Assembly: GCA_032622095.1 (NCBI GenBank)
Contig: CP136062.1
Span: 131,395,282 to 131,459,281, forward strand
Length of the DNA stretch: 64,000 nt
Source: Siphonodentalium dalli
Taxonomy: Eukaryota; Mollusca; Scaphopoda; Gadilida; Siphonodentaliidae
Direction of reading: 5' to 3'
Made by a program: the position numbers and the translations under genes. Positions 35,743 to 46,937 of the stretch are shown one piece after another; position 1 is the first letter of the stretch; every line of letters begins with the position of its first letter. The notes beneath the pieces were generated by a model that was given only the letters and a program-made list of their open reading frames with translations, was not told the origin of the DNA and searched no databases.

Positions 35743-35972
35743 AAAAAATGCTAAAACTTAAATAGTAAGCAAATGTTAAAATAAAATCCATGAAAGTTAT
35801 AGGAATATAGGCTTCATGTTTGGAAATTGCTGTTTATATTAGTGAGTAAAATAGCTATATGCTAAAATAGGTCAACCATAATGAGGAACAAAATATAACA
35901 AGGCCGAGAAGTTAATGTAAATAATCCAAATTGCAACCATGAAAATATTCCCCAGTCTCAAATGTCTCGGTG

Positions 35973-36077
35973 GAGAGCTTTCCGATGAATGGCAACAAGC
36001 CATATTTCCGACTAAATCCTGAAAAGTGACCCATAATTCTGCTGTGGTAAAGGAGTCGATTATTTAGAACATTACTG
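35973..36077. mobile_element. Family P palindrome, right arm only
   Basis: From GAGAGCTTTCCG at the fold centre to ACATTACTG. Confidence 0.8.
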
Positions 36078-36281
36078 TATATTATACATAAATTTATAGA
36101 ATTGTTAGGAAGTGAAACATTATGTGGGCCTTTAAGACGACCATAAATAATGGTTTGCTCATGGTTGCATTTCAGAATTTCGAACAAAACCAAGCAAAAC
36201 CCATAAGCACACCTAAAGCCAAGCACATTGAAGGTTATATGATGCACCATTCCATGACTGTGATGACCATTTTTTTGCTAC

Positions 36282-36356
36282 CTTATATGTCACATCATTT
36301 GGATTAACGTAGACATCTGGGGTGCCATAAATTGCTTCATAGGTGGCTGCTTGATC
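36282..36356 (-). CDS. PLCG: PLCG window exon 7: regulatory tyrosine linker, copy a
   Basis: This symmetric 25-codon exon (phase 0/0; TTTTCAG acceptor, GTAGCA donor) reads YEAIYGTPDVYVNPN and ends DVTYK. It lies between C-SH2 and SH3, where vertebrate PLC gamma has the activating tyrosine (Tyr783 of PLCG1, Tyr759 of PLCG2) in an x-Y-V-x-x-x-P context. The D-V-Y-V-N-P-N string is the best match to that site; phosphorylated, it would bind the C-SH2 domain and release autoinhibition. The next exon carries a second, similar site. The exon call follows from splice sites, phase and position; phosphorylation is inferred from the family. Confidence 0.9.
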
Positions 36357-36527
36357 CTGAAAACAGCTGACTCATGAGTAAATGTAGGAAAATTATATAA
36401 TAATAATAACAAAAGACGTGTCTCCATTTATGGCACCTTTAATATAGCCCTGATACTTAAATCTATGGCATGACTTCATCATACACATAGCGCTATGACG
36501 TCTGCAGTTTTAATTTGGAACAAAAAA

Positions 36528-36768
36528 ACAACAAATGAATGAATTTGAGCCATGGATTAGTGCACAAAACACTTGTGTGCTCATAACTGGAGACATAAAT
36601 TCATTTTCATTACAATTACCATGTTTTTTTGCATAGTTGATAGAGCACACGAGTGCTTTGTGCACTAATCCATGGCTCAAATTCATTCATTTGTTGCATA
36701 TATTGTGTTGAGTATAAAACGACATGATCCCATAAATGGCTGGATTTAGTGTACAGTACCCCTTTAAT
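36528..36768. mobile_element. Family G palindromic element, left end lost
   Basis: ACAAATGAATGAATTTGAGC at the left and its inverse at 36679, right end TTTAGTGTACAGTACCCCTT, as in 6791-7210. Confidence 0.75.
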
Positions 36769-36811
36769 TTTCCACATTCAAGGCCTGTGATGTCATTTGC
36801 TGATTTTCACA

Positions 36812-37036
36812 TTAACCCTTCCATGACTGGAGCTTCCTGGAATTTTGCGAAAACCCTGTGCCAATGCATACTCTTATATATGTGAGTCTCCCATAGGGAA
36901 CCTCGCATATATAAGAGAATGCTTGAAGCTTGAAGCCAGTGCATTCTCTTATATATGGGAGACTTGCATATAAGAGAATGCACTGGCACATGGTCTTTAA
37001 CGCTGCACCAGCACAGCTCCATCATGAAAGTGTTAA
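36812..37036. mobile_element. TTAA-type family A element (inverted)
   Basis: TTAACCCTTCCATGACTGGA to CATCATGAAAGTGTTAA; second hairpin shortened. Confidence 0.75.
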
Positions 37037-37570
37037 ATAGTGAATAAATATTTTGCCCACTCTTAACTCTTACCATCAAGTATTTATCGAAATATAAAAC
37101 GCGAGATTACATTTGTAGGATGTATATGCAATTATGTTCTGGCCGGAATAATAAGCTTCATCCATTCATTGTAGATATACCATATGTCAATTGTTCAAGT
37201 AAATTGGTAAGGGACTTTTGGGATTGTGGCCTGAAGTCAATCAAATTGAGTTGTTCAGTGACCTGATCAATCCTTTGAACATGTAGATACCATAAGCTTG
37301 ACAAGCTGTCCTACAAAACTGAAAAGCATACTGAAGGTGTATTTCCACGGAGGTAATCATATTACATCGGGGGTGAGTGCCTGAAACATCACAAACACTG
37401 TACACAGGGGTGGGAGCCTGAAAATGAAAAGAACTGGAAAATTTGACTGCTTGATTTCAATACTAAAAGATTGTTCAAAACTATATTTAATTTAAAATCT
37501 TTTTAAAATCTTTTATTCAAGCGCTCTTCAAATGCTTGAGGTTTACGGCATATATCATTTGGTTTGTTCC

Positions 37571-38796
37571 AAGCCAGATTATAGTGTGTCTGTCATTTTT
37601 AGAATGACGTCCCCAGAGGCTGAATTTAGTGACACTATCCTGCATGGTGGGCTAACATCACCAAACTCACCCTCTGGGGACCTCATTCTGCTTAGGCCTC
37701 AACTGCTATGGGAGACCTAGAATCAGATTGAAGTACCCTAGTTGGAGTTGGTGATGTTCAACCAATAGTCGCCTTGACTATGCATTTTATCTTCTGCATA
37801 TTAGGGGATATAGAAACTTCCCAGAAGGAAAAAGTAACTAAAAACAATGAAAACAAGAGGTGTGCACTCGCATGCTAGCATACCCCACCGTGGCAAATTC
37901 AACCCGCATTATCCGTAAACCCAACAAAAAAGATTTTTAACTTTAAAGAAAAATTCGGACTAATAATATCGATATGGTGTCACAAGAAGCTTGTACAGAA
38001 AAAATTATTCAAATTGGTTCATATTTGATCGAATGATTGCAGAAACCCCAAAAAAGGGTAGAAAATGATACGTAACCTTAACATCTAAGATGGCTTTTGA
38101 ACCCATATTCAAAAAAACAAAAAAACAAATGAATTCTAAGCCCGATTCGCACTAGGTTGGTATTTTAAGCCAATTCAGACATATATCAAGTTTGGTGGTG
38201 ATCGGGACATCCTAACTTGAATTATCATCCAAAGTCAAAATAAGTCGAAAATGAAGTGTAATATTACGAAAAACAGTCTGAGCCAATCCCTAGCCGCATC
38301 ATGTAGAGAGGGTATTGTGAGAAGCATGTATTAAAAAAATTATTGAAATCGGTTCATATTTGTTAAAGTGATTAAGTCGGACAGAACTTTCTAAGTCAAA
38401 ATAAGTCGAAAATGAGGCATAACTTAAAAAAAAAAGTGGGACTGAACCGCAATTAGCATCATGCGGAGAGGCAGTCCTAAGGAGATTGCATACACAAAAA
38501 TATTGAAATCGGTTCATAGTTGTTTGAGTTATGAGGTCGGACGGACGGATGGACACACGGAGGGAGAAAGTGTGACGGACGGATAGACGCAGTCAATCCA
38601 GAATACCCCCCATTTTCTTCGAAAGTGGGGGTATAACAATGTTAAGTTTAGACTAGTGATACTTCCCAGAAGATTAGGCCTAATGAGGTCCCTGGAGAGT
38701 GAATTTGGTGATGCTTGCACAATTTGCATGATAGCATCACTAAATTCACCCTCTGGGGACCTCATTCTGCAAATGACAGACTATAATCAGGCTTGG
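37571..38796. mobile_element. Family C element split by a family D insertion
   Basis: The left end CCAAGCCAGATTATAGTGTG and its inverse (TATAATCAGGCTTGG) close the element. The left hairpin is at 37600-37690 and the right at 38690-38768; between them sits family D (37852-38636). Confidence 0.8.
37852..38636. mobile_element. Family D element
   Basis: It starts AACAAGAGGTGTGCACTCGC and ends TTCGAAAGTGGGGGTATAA. It contains three GAAATCGGTTCATA units with GTCAAAATAAGTCGAAAATG, and GGACGGACGG near the end. A second copy is at 42089-42802. Confidence 0.8.
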
Positions 38797-39925
38797 TTTG
38801 ATCCCCATAATTAGAAGTTACATGAATGACATGAAAACAATCGGAAGTAAATTTCGCAATTCTGCATAAGTACGTTGGAGCATGTTAAAGTGATAACCAT
38901 GCATGGGTAATCAAATATGATTACACCTCATGTAAATTTTCCTTAAATTTACCTGATGTATATGGATTTAGCAAAAGCTTGCCATGCAGCAAATCAACTC
39001 TAGCTGCTTCTTCGAATAAGCAGCTAATATCTCAGTCGTAAAAACGATAAAACACAAACAAAGGGCCATAACTGCCCAATGACAGAGGTAGACAATATTT
39101 AAAATAAAAACCACATAAATCAAATGGCAATAGAATCATAGAATGCAACGAAGAGAAGTGGATTGGCGAAAAATAAGCTATTTTAAATACTTACAAGTTT
39201 TTATAATATTCACATTTTAATATTTACAAAGTTCCTTGCATCATATGCAATTTCTGAACGGTCAACATTAACGGTATCAAGTTTATCATCACTGATTTAC
39301 ATCATACTTCGGGCTTTCAGGCGCTTCAAAAAAAGCAAACTTCGTAAATTGACAAATTGACAAATGATATTGAATCAGATGGAAAGTACTATAAATCAGT
39401 CTTTCTGCTAGGGTTAAAATTTTTGTAGTTCTGCCCGTTTTAATGCGAATTTTTAAATTTCAGGTCCATAAAATCCCCTAATCCTTGCAACTGAGAAGAT
39501 CCAAATAAGTTTCTAGATGTTTATTCAGTGGAATTGGAGATCAAATTAAAAAATTTAAAGCATTTAGCTGAGTGCCGGCATTAAATGTACTGAAAATGTA
39601 TGAACAGCGCATAGAAAATTATGAAATGTCACAACTTAGATGGCTGATCAATCAGCAGCATGACAGTGAGAGACAATCACAACTGAGCACTGGGAGAAGA
39701 TTATTATCAGTCAAGAGAATTGCCCATTTGTATAAAGATTACCAAATATTAATTAGAAATCAGGGTTATTTTCCAAGAATTTTTCGTTTCTTTTCTTCCT
39801 TAGGCTAATGTTTGGTATGTCATATTCATTTTGTATTCTACACCTGTTGGCGTGAGGCACATGTATTCAACTGAATCGCAGCCATTGATTACATATTGTT
39901 GTATACCACATGTTGAATACAAGCC
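38797..39925. other. Intron stretch without recognised features
   Basis: Contains one GGGCCATAACTG-type motif at 39062. A 78-codon plus-strand open frame at 39572-39808 has no domain and is probably chance. Confidence 0.45.
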
Positions 39926-40037
39926 TCTCACTGAGAGCTTTCCGATGAATGGCACCAAGCCATATTTCCGACCAATTCCTGAAAAATTACCCATAATTCT
40001 GCTGTGGTTAAGGAGTCGATAATTTAGGGCATTACTG
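39926..40037. mobile_element. Family P palindrome, right arm only
   Basis: From CTCTCACTGAGAGC to GGGCATTACTG, flanked by TA on the right. Confidence 0.8.
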
Positions 40038-40397
40038 TACATTGAGTTGACGTTTTTTCCAATAGCGATGATGTACATTACGTCAACGACCAGTTTCTGG
40101 TGATGCCCAAAAAATTACCGATTTTTCATTAGACTTGAATAACAATTTAGGTAATTATATCGATGGAAGCGGCCAGAGTCAACGATTCAATTAACCCAAC
40201 ACAAGGGTGTGAAATAAATACAGAGAACACAACTTGCATCATAATCCCAAATATTTGATCAAACTCGTTGCAAACAGTACATAGTTGTGACATACACGAC
40301 TCATTTGATAAATGATTCTTGATTATCAGATGCATGTTGCGTTCTTTCTATGTCCATTTTTTTGTGCTGCTAACAGCAGAAAAACGAGAATTGAATA

Positions 40398-40657
40398 TTA
40401 ACCCTATCATGACGGAAGATGCGCTGGTGCAGCAGTTAAGATCCTGTGCCAGTGCATTCTCTCATATATGATTCTCCCATACAGAGCTCGCATATATTAG
40501 AGAACGCACTGGCTTAAAATGTAAAGGCAAATATTGTTAGGTCAATGTATTCTCTTAAATATGCAAGGCTCCCATGGAAGACTTGCATATATAAAGATAA
40601 TACATTGCCACAGGGTTTTCGCAAAATGTCAGGAAGCTCCAGTCATAAATGGGTTAA
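40398..40657. mobile_element. TTAA-type family A element
   Basis: TTAACCCTATCATGACGGAA to CAGTCATAAATGGGTTAA; it ends 37 bases from the donor end of PLCG exon 6. Confidence 0.75.
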
Positions 40658-40693
40658 ATAAGCACAAAACAATTTCAGGTTCTTTATACTTAC

Positions 40694-40862
40694 AGCATAA
40701 GAAATATTCATATTAACAGGAACCTTCAGTTTCATTTTCTTGTATAATGGATGTTTCTCGTAATACTTTACTAAGTCAACCAAGCTTTCAAACTGAGAGC
40801 TACCAATAAAGAACAATCTGCCTTCTTGTGTAATTTTACAGTGGACAATCTTCTTGTCATAT
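40694..40862 (-). CDS. PLCG: PLCG window exon 6: C-SH2 domain, second half
   Basis: The exon has 169 nt, phase 2 in and 0 out, with a TTTACAG acceptor and a GTAAGT donor. It reads YDKKIVHCKITQEGRLF, then FESLVDLVKYYEKHPLY and KKMKLKVPVN. The last two strings are nearly identical in pattern to the C-SH2 alpha-B helix and following strand of vertebrate PLC gamma, making this one of the most conserved pieces in the window. A TA-flanked palindromic element (40921-41100) sits 58 bases upstream of the acceptor, in the preceding intron. Confidence 0.97.
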
Positions 40863-40920
40863 CTGTAAAAATAGAGGAAAGTTTATAATGCTGAAAACAT
40901 AGACCAAGAAGAACATGATA

Positions 40921-41100
40921 CAGTAATGCCGTAAATAATCGACTTCTTAACCACAGCAGAATAATGGGTAATTTTTCAGAATTTAGTTGGAAATATGGCT
41001 TGTTGCCATTCATTGGAAAGCTTTCTATTTCCGACTAAATCCTGAAAAATTACACATAATTCTACTGTGGTTAAGGAGTCGATTATTTAGGGCATTACTG
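40921..41100. mobile_element. Family P palindrome, centre eroded
   Basis: TA on both sides, ends CAGTAATGCC and GGGCATTACTG. Confidence 0.8.
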
Positions 41101-42088
41101 TACCTGTATTTGTGATATATATATGTATATAGATCACCAGTGATTATAATTTATCCTGGAAAATGCACTGTTAGTGTCAGAAGTATAAAAGCTCTGTAGT
41201 TAGCGATATAATTCAATTTTAATCTTCAGAGCCTGCCTGGACCTTAAATCTCTGGAAGTCGGCAACGAGATATCTTGTCGCTCATTATTACGTTTTCACC
41301 ATGATCCTATCCCATATTTTACTCTATTTCTATTTTGAGTAATGACAAACAATGACACTAAAATAATTAGCATAAGAAATTTAAACTTGTTCTGTGACAC
41401 TATATGTTGAAAATTAAATTTACATTACGGTATAGCAAAATGTGGTTGCAACCAACAATTTTGCTTATCGCAATGTCCAAATAGAACAACCATTCCATTG
41501 ACGACGAAAACTCTTCAGCATCGACTGATGAAATTGTCAAACAAGATTGTTTTATTCATTCTTCAACAGTTGTATACAGTTGTACTGAAATTAACTCTAG
41601 TACAATCATGTTTTTGACAAAATCAGTGACACAATTGAGACCTTAATGCACATGAAAGTCCACGACAAACCAGGATGTTCATCAATTGGAAATTGGATGT
41701 CTGATAAATATGGTACAATTTCATAGAACTGTATATCGGGACTGTGTACTAACAGTGACAACAGACAATGACGGAGACACTTACTTTGATAACCATTGCA
41801 ATTTCAATTATAATGCCAACATATGTGGTGAAGAGTCAGGCCTACTTAAAAATAGTGGCTCTAAAGCCAGAAAATCGTACTCAAAATGGTAGACGAACAA
41901 TGATTAACATGTTGTCTGCCACTCCATGTTGTCTCGAAGTACCAGGTGTAGCAGTATTTGGTACTATGAGTTAACTCGTAGCTGCCATATACCTACTTGA
42001 ATGGACTCAGGCTGTAATTTTACAAAATAACGGGAGATAATGCTAGAAGTCAACGTCTACGGATGCAGAGATGTCCTGCATAATAAAC
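41101..42088. other. Intron stretch without recognised features
   Basis: Two overlapping plus-strand open frames of 68 codons (41686-41974) show no recognisable domain. Confidence 0.45.
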
Positions 42089-42802
42089 AAGAGTTGTGCA
42101 CTCGCGTGCTAGCATACCCCCACCATGGCAAATTCAACCCGCATTATCCATAAACCCAACAAAAAAGATTTTTAACTTTAAAGAAAAATTTGGATTAATA
42201 ATATCGATATAGCATCCACACAAAAAAATCCCCAAATTTTCTAAGTCAAAATAAGTCGAAAATGAAGTGTAATGTTAGGAAAAACAGTCCAAGTCAACCC
42301 TGAGCCGCATCATGTAGAGAGGGTGTTGTGAGAAGCATGTATACCAAAAATTGAAATCGGTTCATATTTGTTAAAGTTATTAAGTCAGACAGAATTTTCT
42401 AAGTCAAAATAAGTCGAAAAGTAAGGCGTAACTTAAAAAAAGAAAGTCGGACCGCACCGCAATTAGCATCATGCGGAGAGGCGGTCCTAAGGAGATTGCA
42501 TACAAAAAATTATTGAAATCGGTTCATAGTTGTTCGAGTTATGAGGTCGGACGGATGGACGAACACACGGAAGTCAAAATAAGTCGAAAAGTAAGGCGTA
42601 ACTTAAAAAAAGAAAGTCGGACCGCACCGCAATTAGCATCATGTGGAGAGGCGATTGCATAAAAAATATTATTGAAATCGGTTCATAGTTGTTCGAGTTA
42701 TGAGGTCGGACGGACGGACGGACACACGGAGGGAGAAAGTGTGACGGACAGACGCAGTCAATCCAGTATACCCCCCCATTTTCTTCGAAAGTGAAGGTAT
42801 AA
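42089..42802. mobile_element. Family D element with internal duplication
   Basis: Same start and end as 37852-38636. The block GTCAAAATAAGTCGAAAAGT ... CGCAATTAGCATCATG is present at about 42403-42560 and again at 42572-42720. Confidence 0.8.
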
Positions 42803-43452
42803 TATCGAGATCCTCATTATTAATTCATGCTTCTATAATACAGAAGGGTCGATGTTCCAGGTGACTGTTTTCGGGTGGAATGGGCGACATGAAGATATTT
42901 TAGATGGCAATGGTTGAATATATAAACTGTTTGGTTGATTCTTATTATAAATTTTGAAGGTTAGTGAACCTGAATAGAACATTTTAATAATTTCTTTTGA
43001 TGACGATAGCCATATTATAAAATGCCTACCAGTAGTAACAGTGCTGCATGTGGTTGAAATGCACATTGATGAAAACCAATAGATGCATGTACATGTCTTA
43101 TAAATAAATATGGGGACGAGTGATGGGAATTATGATCTCGACTACTGGATTCAGCAAACCACATACAAATAGGTACCATTTGTACAGCGTTATGAGATAA
43201 TCACAAAGTATTCAAATATAAGTGAGAGCTTGGAAATGTTCTCCTGTTATTTTACGCAAGTCATTCCCAAATAAATTTGTGAGTAATGCATTCTGATGAA
43301 AATTGGCCATGTTTGATCCAAGGATCATATAAATACTATAGTTAACACATGTTTCCACATATTATGTGGAATAAAAATGAAAGAAGGATGAATAAAGAAT
43401 ATATTTCATTTTGAAACTAGTAATCATCTGAATCAATGGAAATAATTCATTA

Positions 43453-44142
43453 TATGAGTTCAAGAACAGAATGTACATTGCAGTCAGTGCCTGTGATCAA
43501 ACGGTAACTCAAGAACAGAATATACATAGCAGTCAGTGCCTGTGATTAAATGGTAACTCAAGAACAGAATATACATAGCAGTCAGTGCCTGTGATAAAAT
43601 GGTAACTCAAGAACAGAATATACATCGCATCAGTGCCTGTGATCAAACGGTAACTCAAGAACAGAATATACATTGCAGTCAGTGCCTGTGATCAAACGGT
43701 ATCTCAAGAACAGAATATACATAGCAGTCAGTGCCTGTGATTAAATGGTAACTCAAGAACAGAATATACATCGCATCAGTGCCTGTGATCAAACGGTAAC
43801 TCAAGAACAGAATATACATAGCAGTCAGTGCCTGTGATCAAACGGTAACTCAAGAACAGAATATACATAGCAGTCAGTGCCTGTGATTAAATGGTAACTC
43901 AAGAACAGAATATACATAGCAGTCAGTGCCTGTGATCAAATGGTAACTCAAGAACAGAATATACATAGCAGTCAGTGCCTGTGATTAAATGGTAACTCAA
44001 GAACAGAATATACATCGCATCAGTGCCTGTGATCAAACGGTAACTCAAGAACAGAATATACATAGCAGTCAGTGCCTGTGATCAAACGGTAACTCAAGAA
44101 CAGAATATCATTAGCAGTCAGTGCCTGTGATCAAACGGTAGA
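43453..44142. repeat. 49-bp minisatellite, about 14 copies
   Basis: The unit begins AACTCAAGAACAGAATATAC and ends GTGATCAAACGGT or GTGATTAAATGGT. Some units lack two bases (ATCGCATCAG instead of ATAGCAGTCAG) and these recur at intervals, showing block duplication. It lies between the two C-SH2 exons. Confidence 0.95.
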
Positions 44143-44858
44143 TCAAATACGACATATAACATTCATAAGTTGCTAGTATGGAACAGTTAGAAACAACCAT
44201 CAACACACAAGGCCGGTTGGCCTGGACACATCGGACAGATATATTTTATTTCTATCCTCACACCTGCGTGAGTACATATGTCATAAACATGATGAAAATG
44301 TGTCCAGACTTGCCCACGAGATAACTCGTAGTCGGCGTCCAGCAAAAATTATGAACAGGAGTCCAGCTAGGCACTATAATTTCCAGGTGCTTGTTGTTGA
44401 ATGAGTAAATCTCAACCACAAAATGACCCACGCCAATGCAAAATTTATTAAATTTTATTCTACCAAATGCTATACTTTAGTAAACTGTTGTAAATAGTTT
44501 TAACTAATTTGTTAATTAGATATACTATTATAATAGTTTAGCTAAAATAAATAAATGGCTGGTCAATTGTGGTATCCGATAGCTAGAACTGGGAGGGAAG
44601 AAACATGGGAGGGAAGTTTAGTCCCTTATATTTCTTCCTTCCATATTAAGAGAATTACTCTCATCCATGCAGAAATACATGGATGAGATTGTGAATTTGG
44701 TCTGAAGGGTAGATGAGTAAGAAGGAAATAATGAATATCATATGATATTCATGGCATGCATTCATTTATGAAGAAGGGTGGGGTTTATGATGGGGGGATA
44801 TATGGTATACAGTCAGGGAAATATATTACAGACAAAGGGGGATTTAGTATTTACAAAC
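44143..44858. other. Intron between the 49-bp minisatellite and PLCG exon 5
   Basis: AT-rich; short inverted stretches around 44600-44640 (GGAGGGAAG and CTTCCTTCC). Nothing coding is supported. Confidence 0.45.
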
Positions 44859-44999
44859 CTGAAAGACACAGCATAGTAATCACTCGGATGGGGTGAGTCA
44901 GGTGAGGGTAATGTGTGACGAATCAGGAATGCTCCGTCAAAAGGAACTCGCTTCAGGATGTGTTCCGCTCCATTCCTGTCCATATTTTCATTGTACCAT
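44859..44999 (-). CDS. PLCG: PLCG window exon 5: C-SH2 domain, first half
   Basis: The exon has 141 nt, phase 2 in and 2 out, with a GTTTCAG acceptor and a GTTTGT donor. It reads WYNENMDRNGAEHILKRV, then DGAFLIRH and DYYAVSFR. FLIR carries the phosphotyrosine-binding arginine. In PLC gamma the C-SH2 domain clamps the active site and on activation binds the enzyme's own phosphorylated tyrosine. The strand B to C loop is unusually long and rich in proline and serine (HTLPSPDSPHPSD), about seven residues longer than in human PLCG1 or PLCG2. A tRNA-derived SINE lies a few dozen bases upstream of the acceptor. Confidence 0.96.
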
Positions 45000-45033
45000 C
45001 TGAAACAAGAGGTCACATTAACTGTAGTGTTCA

Positions 45034-45290
45034 GAGTTCAGTAGTCCAGCGGTTAGAGTGTCAGACTTGTAATGATGTTAACGCACTGGCATGAGTTTGC
45101 GCCCGCCTGTGGACTTTTGTCTCAACAAAAGTGGCTTGGTCGGATAAAGCGATGTGTGTGTTGAAGAGCCACATGCTGTTTAGTTCTTGCACCAGGTTGT
45201 GACACTTGGGCAAGGTCATTTTTGCTCGCTTCGTCAAGAAATAGGGACCTGGTTGTTGTTAAAGCATAAGCCGCTCTAGTGAAATGTTTG
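45034..45290 (+). mobile_element. tRNA-derived SINE
   Basis: The head TAGTCCAGCGGTTAGAGTG matches a tRNA A-box, followed by CAGACTTGTAATG, an anticodon-arm pattern with TGT, and a decayed B-box (GAGTTTGCGCCC). The anticodon region and B-box are too degenerate for a functional tRNA. The non-tRNA body (GGATAAAGCGATGTGTGTG and on) runs to about 45290. It sits just upstream of the C-SH2 exon acceptor, antisense to the gene. Confidence 0.55.
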
Positions 45291-46084
45291 GTAATTTTGG
45301 AGAACTTTTGAGTTTGTGCAGAACATATACAGGTATATAGTCTATATAACAGGATCTTGTGTAGGCCTATTTATTGATATATATTGTCCACGTATGCGAA
45401 AGTTTTAGGTTAAATTTGAGCAATGTCCATTTAAATTATCTAAACACAACTATTTGTCTTACTGTTTTCTTTTTATTAAGGTTTTACTTATTTAAAAAAA
45501 AAGTAATTTAGGCCCATGCACATATCTTGTCACGATATCAGCCTCGCAGCATCCAGTCTTTTGTGGTAAATTTCTAAACCATGGCGAGGTCTTTTGTTGT
45601 CAATTTCTATAGCATAGTCAGATCTATTGTTTGTGTGAATATTCACATAATATATATTCCAAGGTGATGTACGGTTATGCACTAAACACATGTGATCGAT
45701 ATGAACAAAATATACTGAGATTTCTTATTTCTAAAGCATTTAATGGCCAAATCGTGAAAGAATTAATCGCACTAACAGCAAAATATGATTGTCTGCCTAG
45801 AACTCATCAGGAAACAAAAAAATCCTGGTCTGAAATTCACCATGAAACGGCTTAATTTTACTTTGCAAACTTCTGAGAGAATCTCTCTATACACCACCAA
45901 TTCTATATTCATCATAAAGCTTACAACACGCCTTACAGCAGTGTTGAGCTAAGGCTAAGGGTTAATAATTGAGCAGAAGAATGCATCCAGGAATGAAGGG
46001 TTAACTACAGACCCGCCAAGTCATTGTTATCATGACTCTGTGAATGATAAACCACTCCAGATGAATAGGCAATGCAAACGTATA

Positions 46085-46297
46085 CAGTAATGCCCTAAAT
46101 AATTGACTCATTAACCACAGCTGAATTATGGGTAACTTTTCAGGATTTAGTCGGAAATATGGCTTGTTGCCATTCATCGGAAAGCTCTCAGTCAGAGCTT
46201 TCCAATGAATGGCAACAAGCCATATTTCCGACTAAATCCCGAAAAGTTACCCATAATTCTGCTGTGGTTTGGGAGTCAATTATTTAGGGCATTACTG
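46085..46297. mobile_element. Family P palindrome, full length
   Basis: CAGTAATGCCC to GGGCATTACTG with TA on both sides; inserted within a family B-like repeat (GTATAC left, TACTTTAATAACTGAG right). Confidence 0.85.
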
Positions 46298-46937
46298 TAC
46301 TTTAATAACTGAGTATAAGAATCCAGTCAGTAATGAAAGGGTTAACTACAAGCCCACTTAGTCCTGGCTTCATGATTCTGTTACTGATAACCCCTCAAGA
46401 TAAAGAATAGACCATGTCATTGTATACTTTAACCTCTTCACTGCTAAAAATACTTTATGACATCGTGTGCTGGGCTGTTGACTTATTGCCATTTTCCAGT
46501 GGAAAAATACAATGGGAATATCACAAGAACTATAAAACTGACTCAGTTGAAAGGCTATTATCATTCACAATCGTGGAACTTCTTACACTTTTTGAAACTT
46601 TGAGATACAGTTATTCCGATGCACGTTTTAAAAAAATTGACGTAAAAATTATATATGTTGCAAAAAAAATTCTAAGTCGCAAAAGGGGGATAACTGCACC
46701 AAAAAAAGTCTGCCAGACGTCATAATCACAGGTTCCCATGGTGGTTGATGTCTGTGCCAAGTTTCACGGAAAATGATTAAAAATCAACTGAGAAAAACTC
46801 TTGTGTCCACGTCCAGACGTTTAGACGATGGACAGACAAGTTGATTCCAGTAAACCCATGCCCAACTTTGTTGCAGGGGTATAACTAAGTAGAAGAATTC
46901 ATCCCTTAATAGAAGGGTTAACTACAAGTGTGCTTAC

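Noticed and set aside
45040..45110. Functional threonine tRNA
   Set aside because: The anticodon arm does not pair properly, the T-arm is decayed and there is no acceptor stem; it fits a SINE head instead.
46414..46725. 103-codon plus-strand frame
   Set aside because: It lies in repeat sequence related to family D and B ends, with no domain and no matching splice context.
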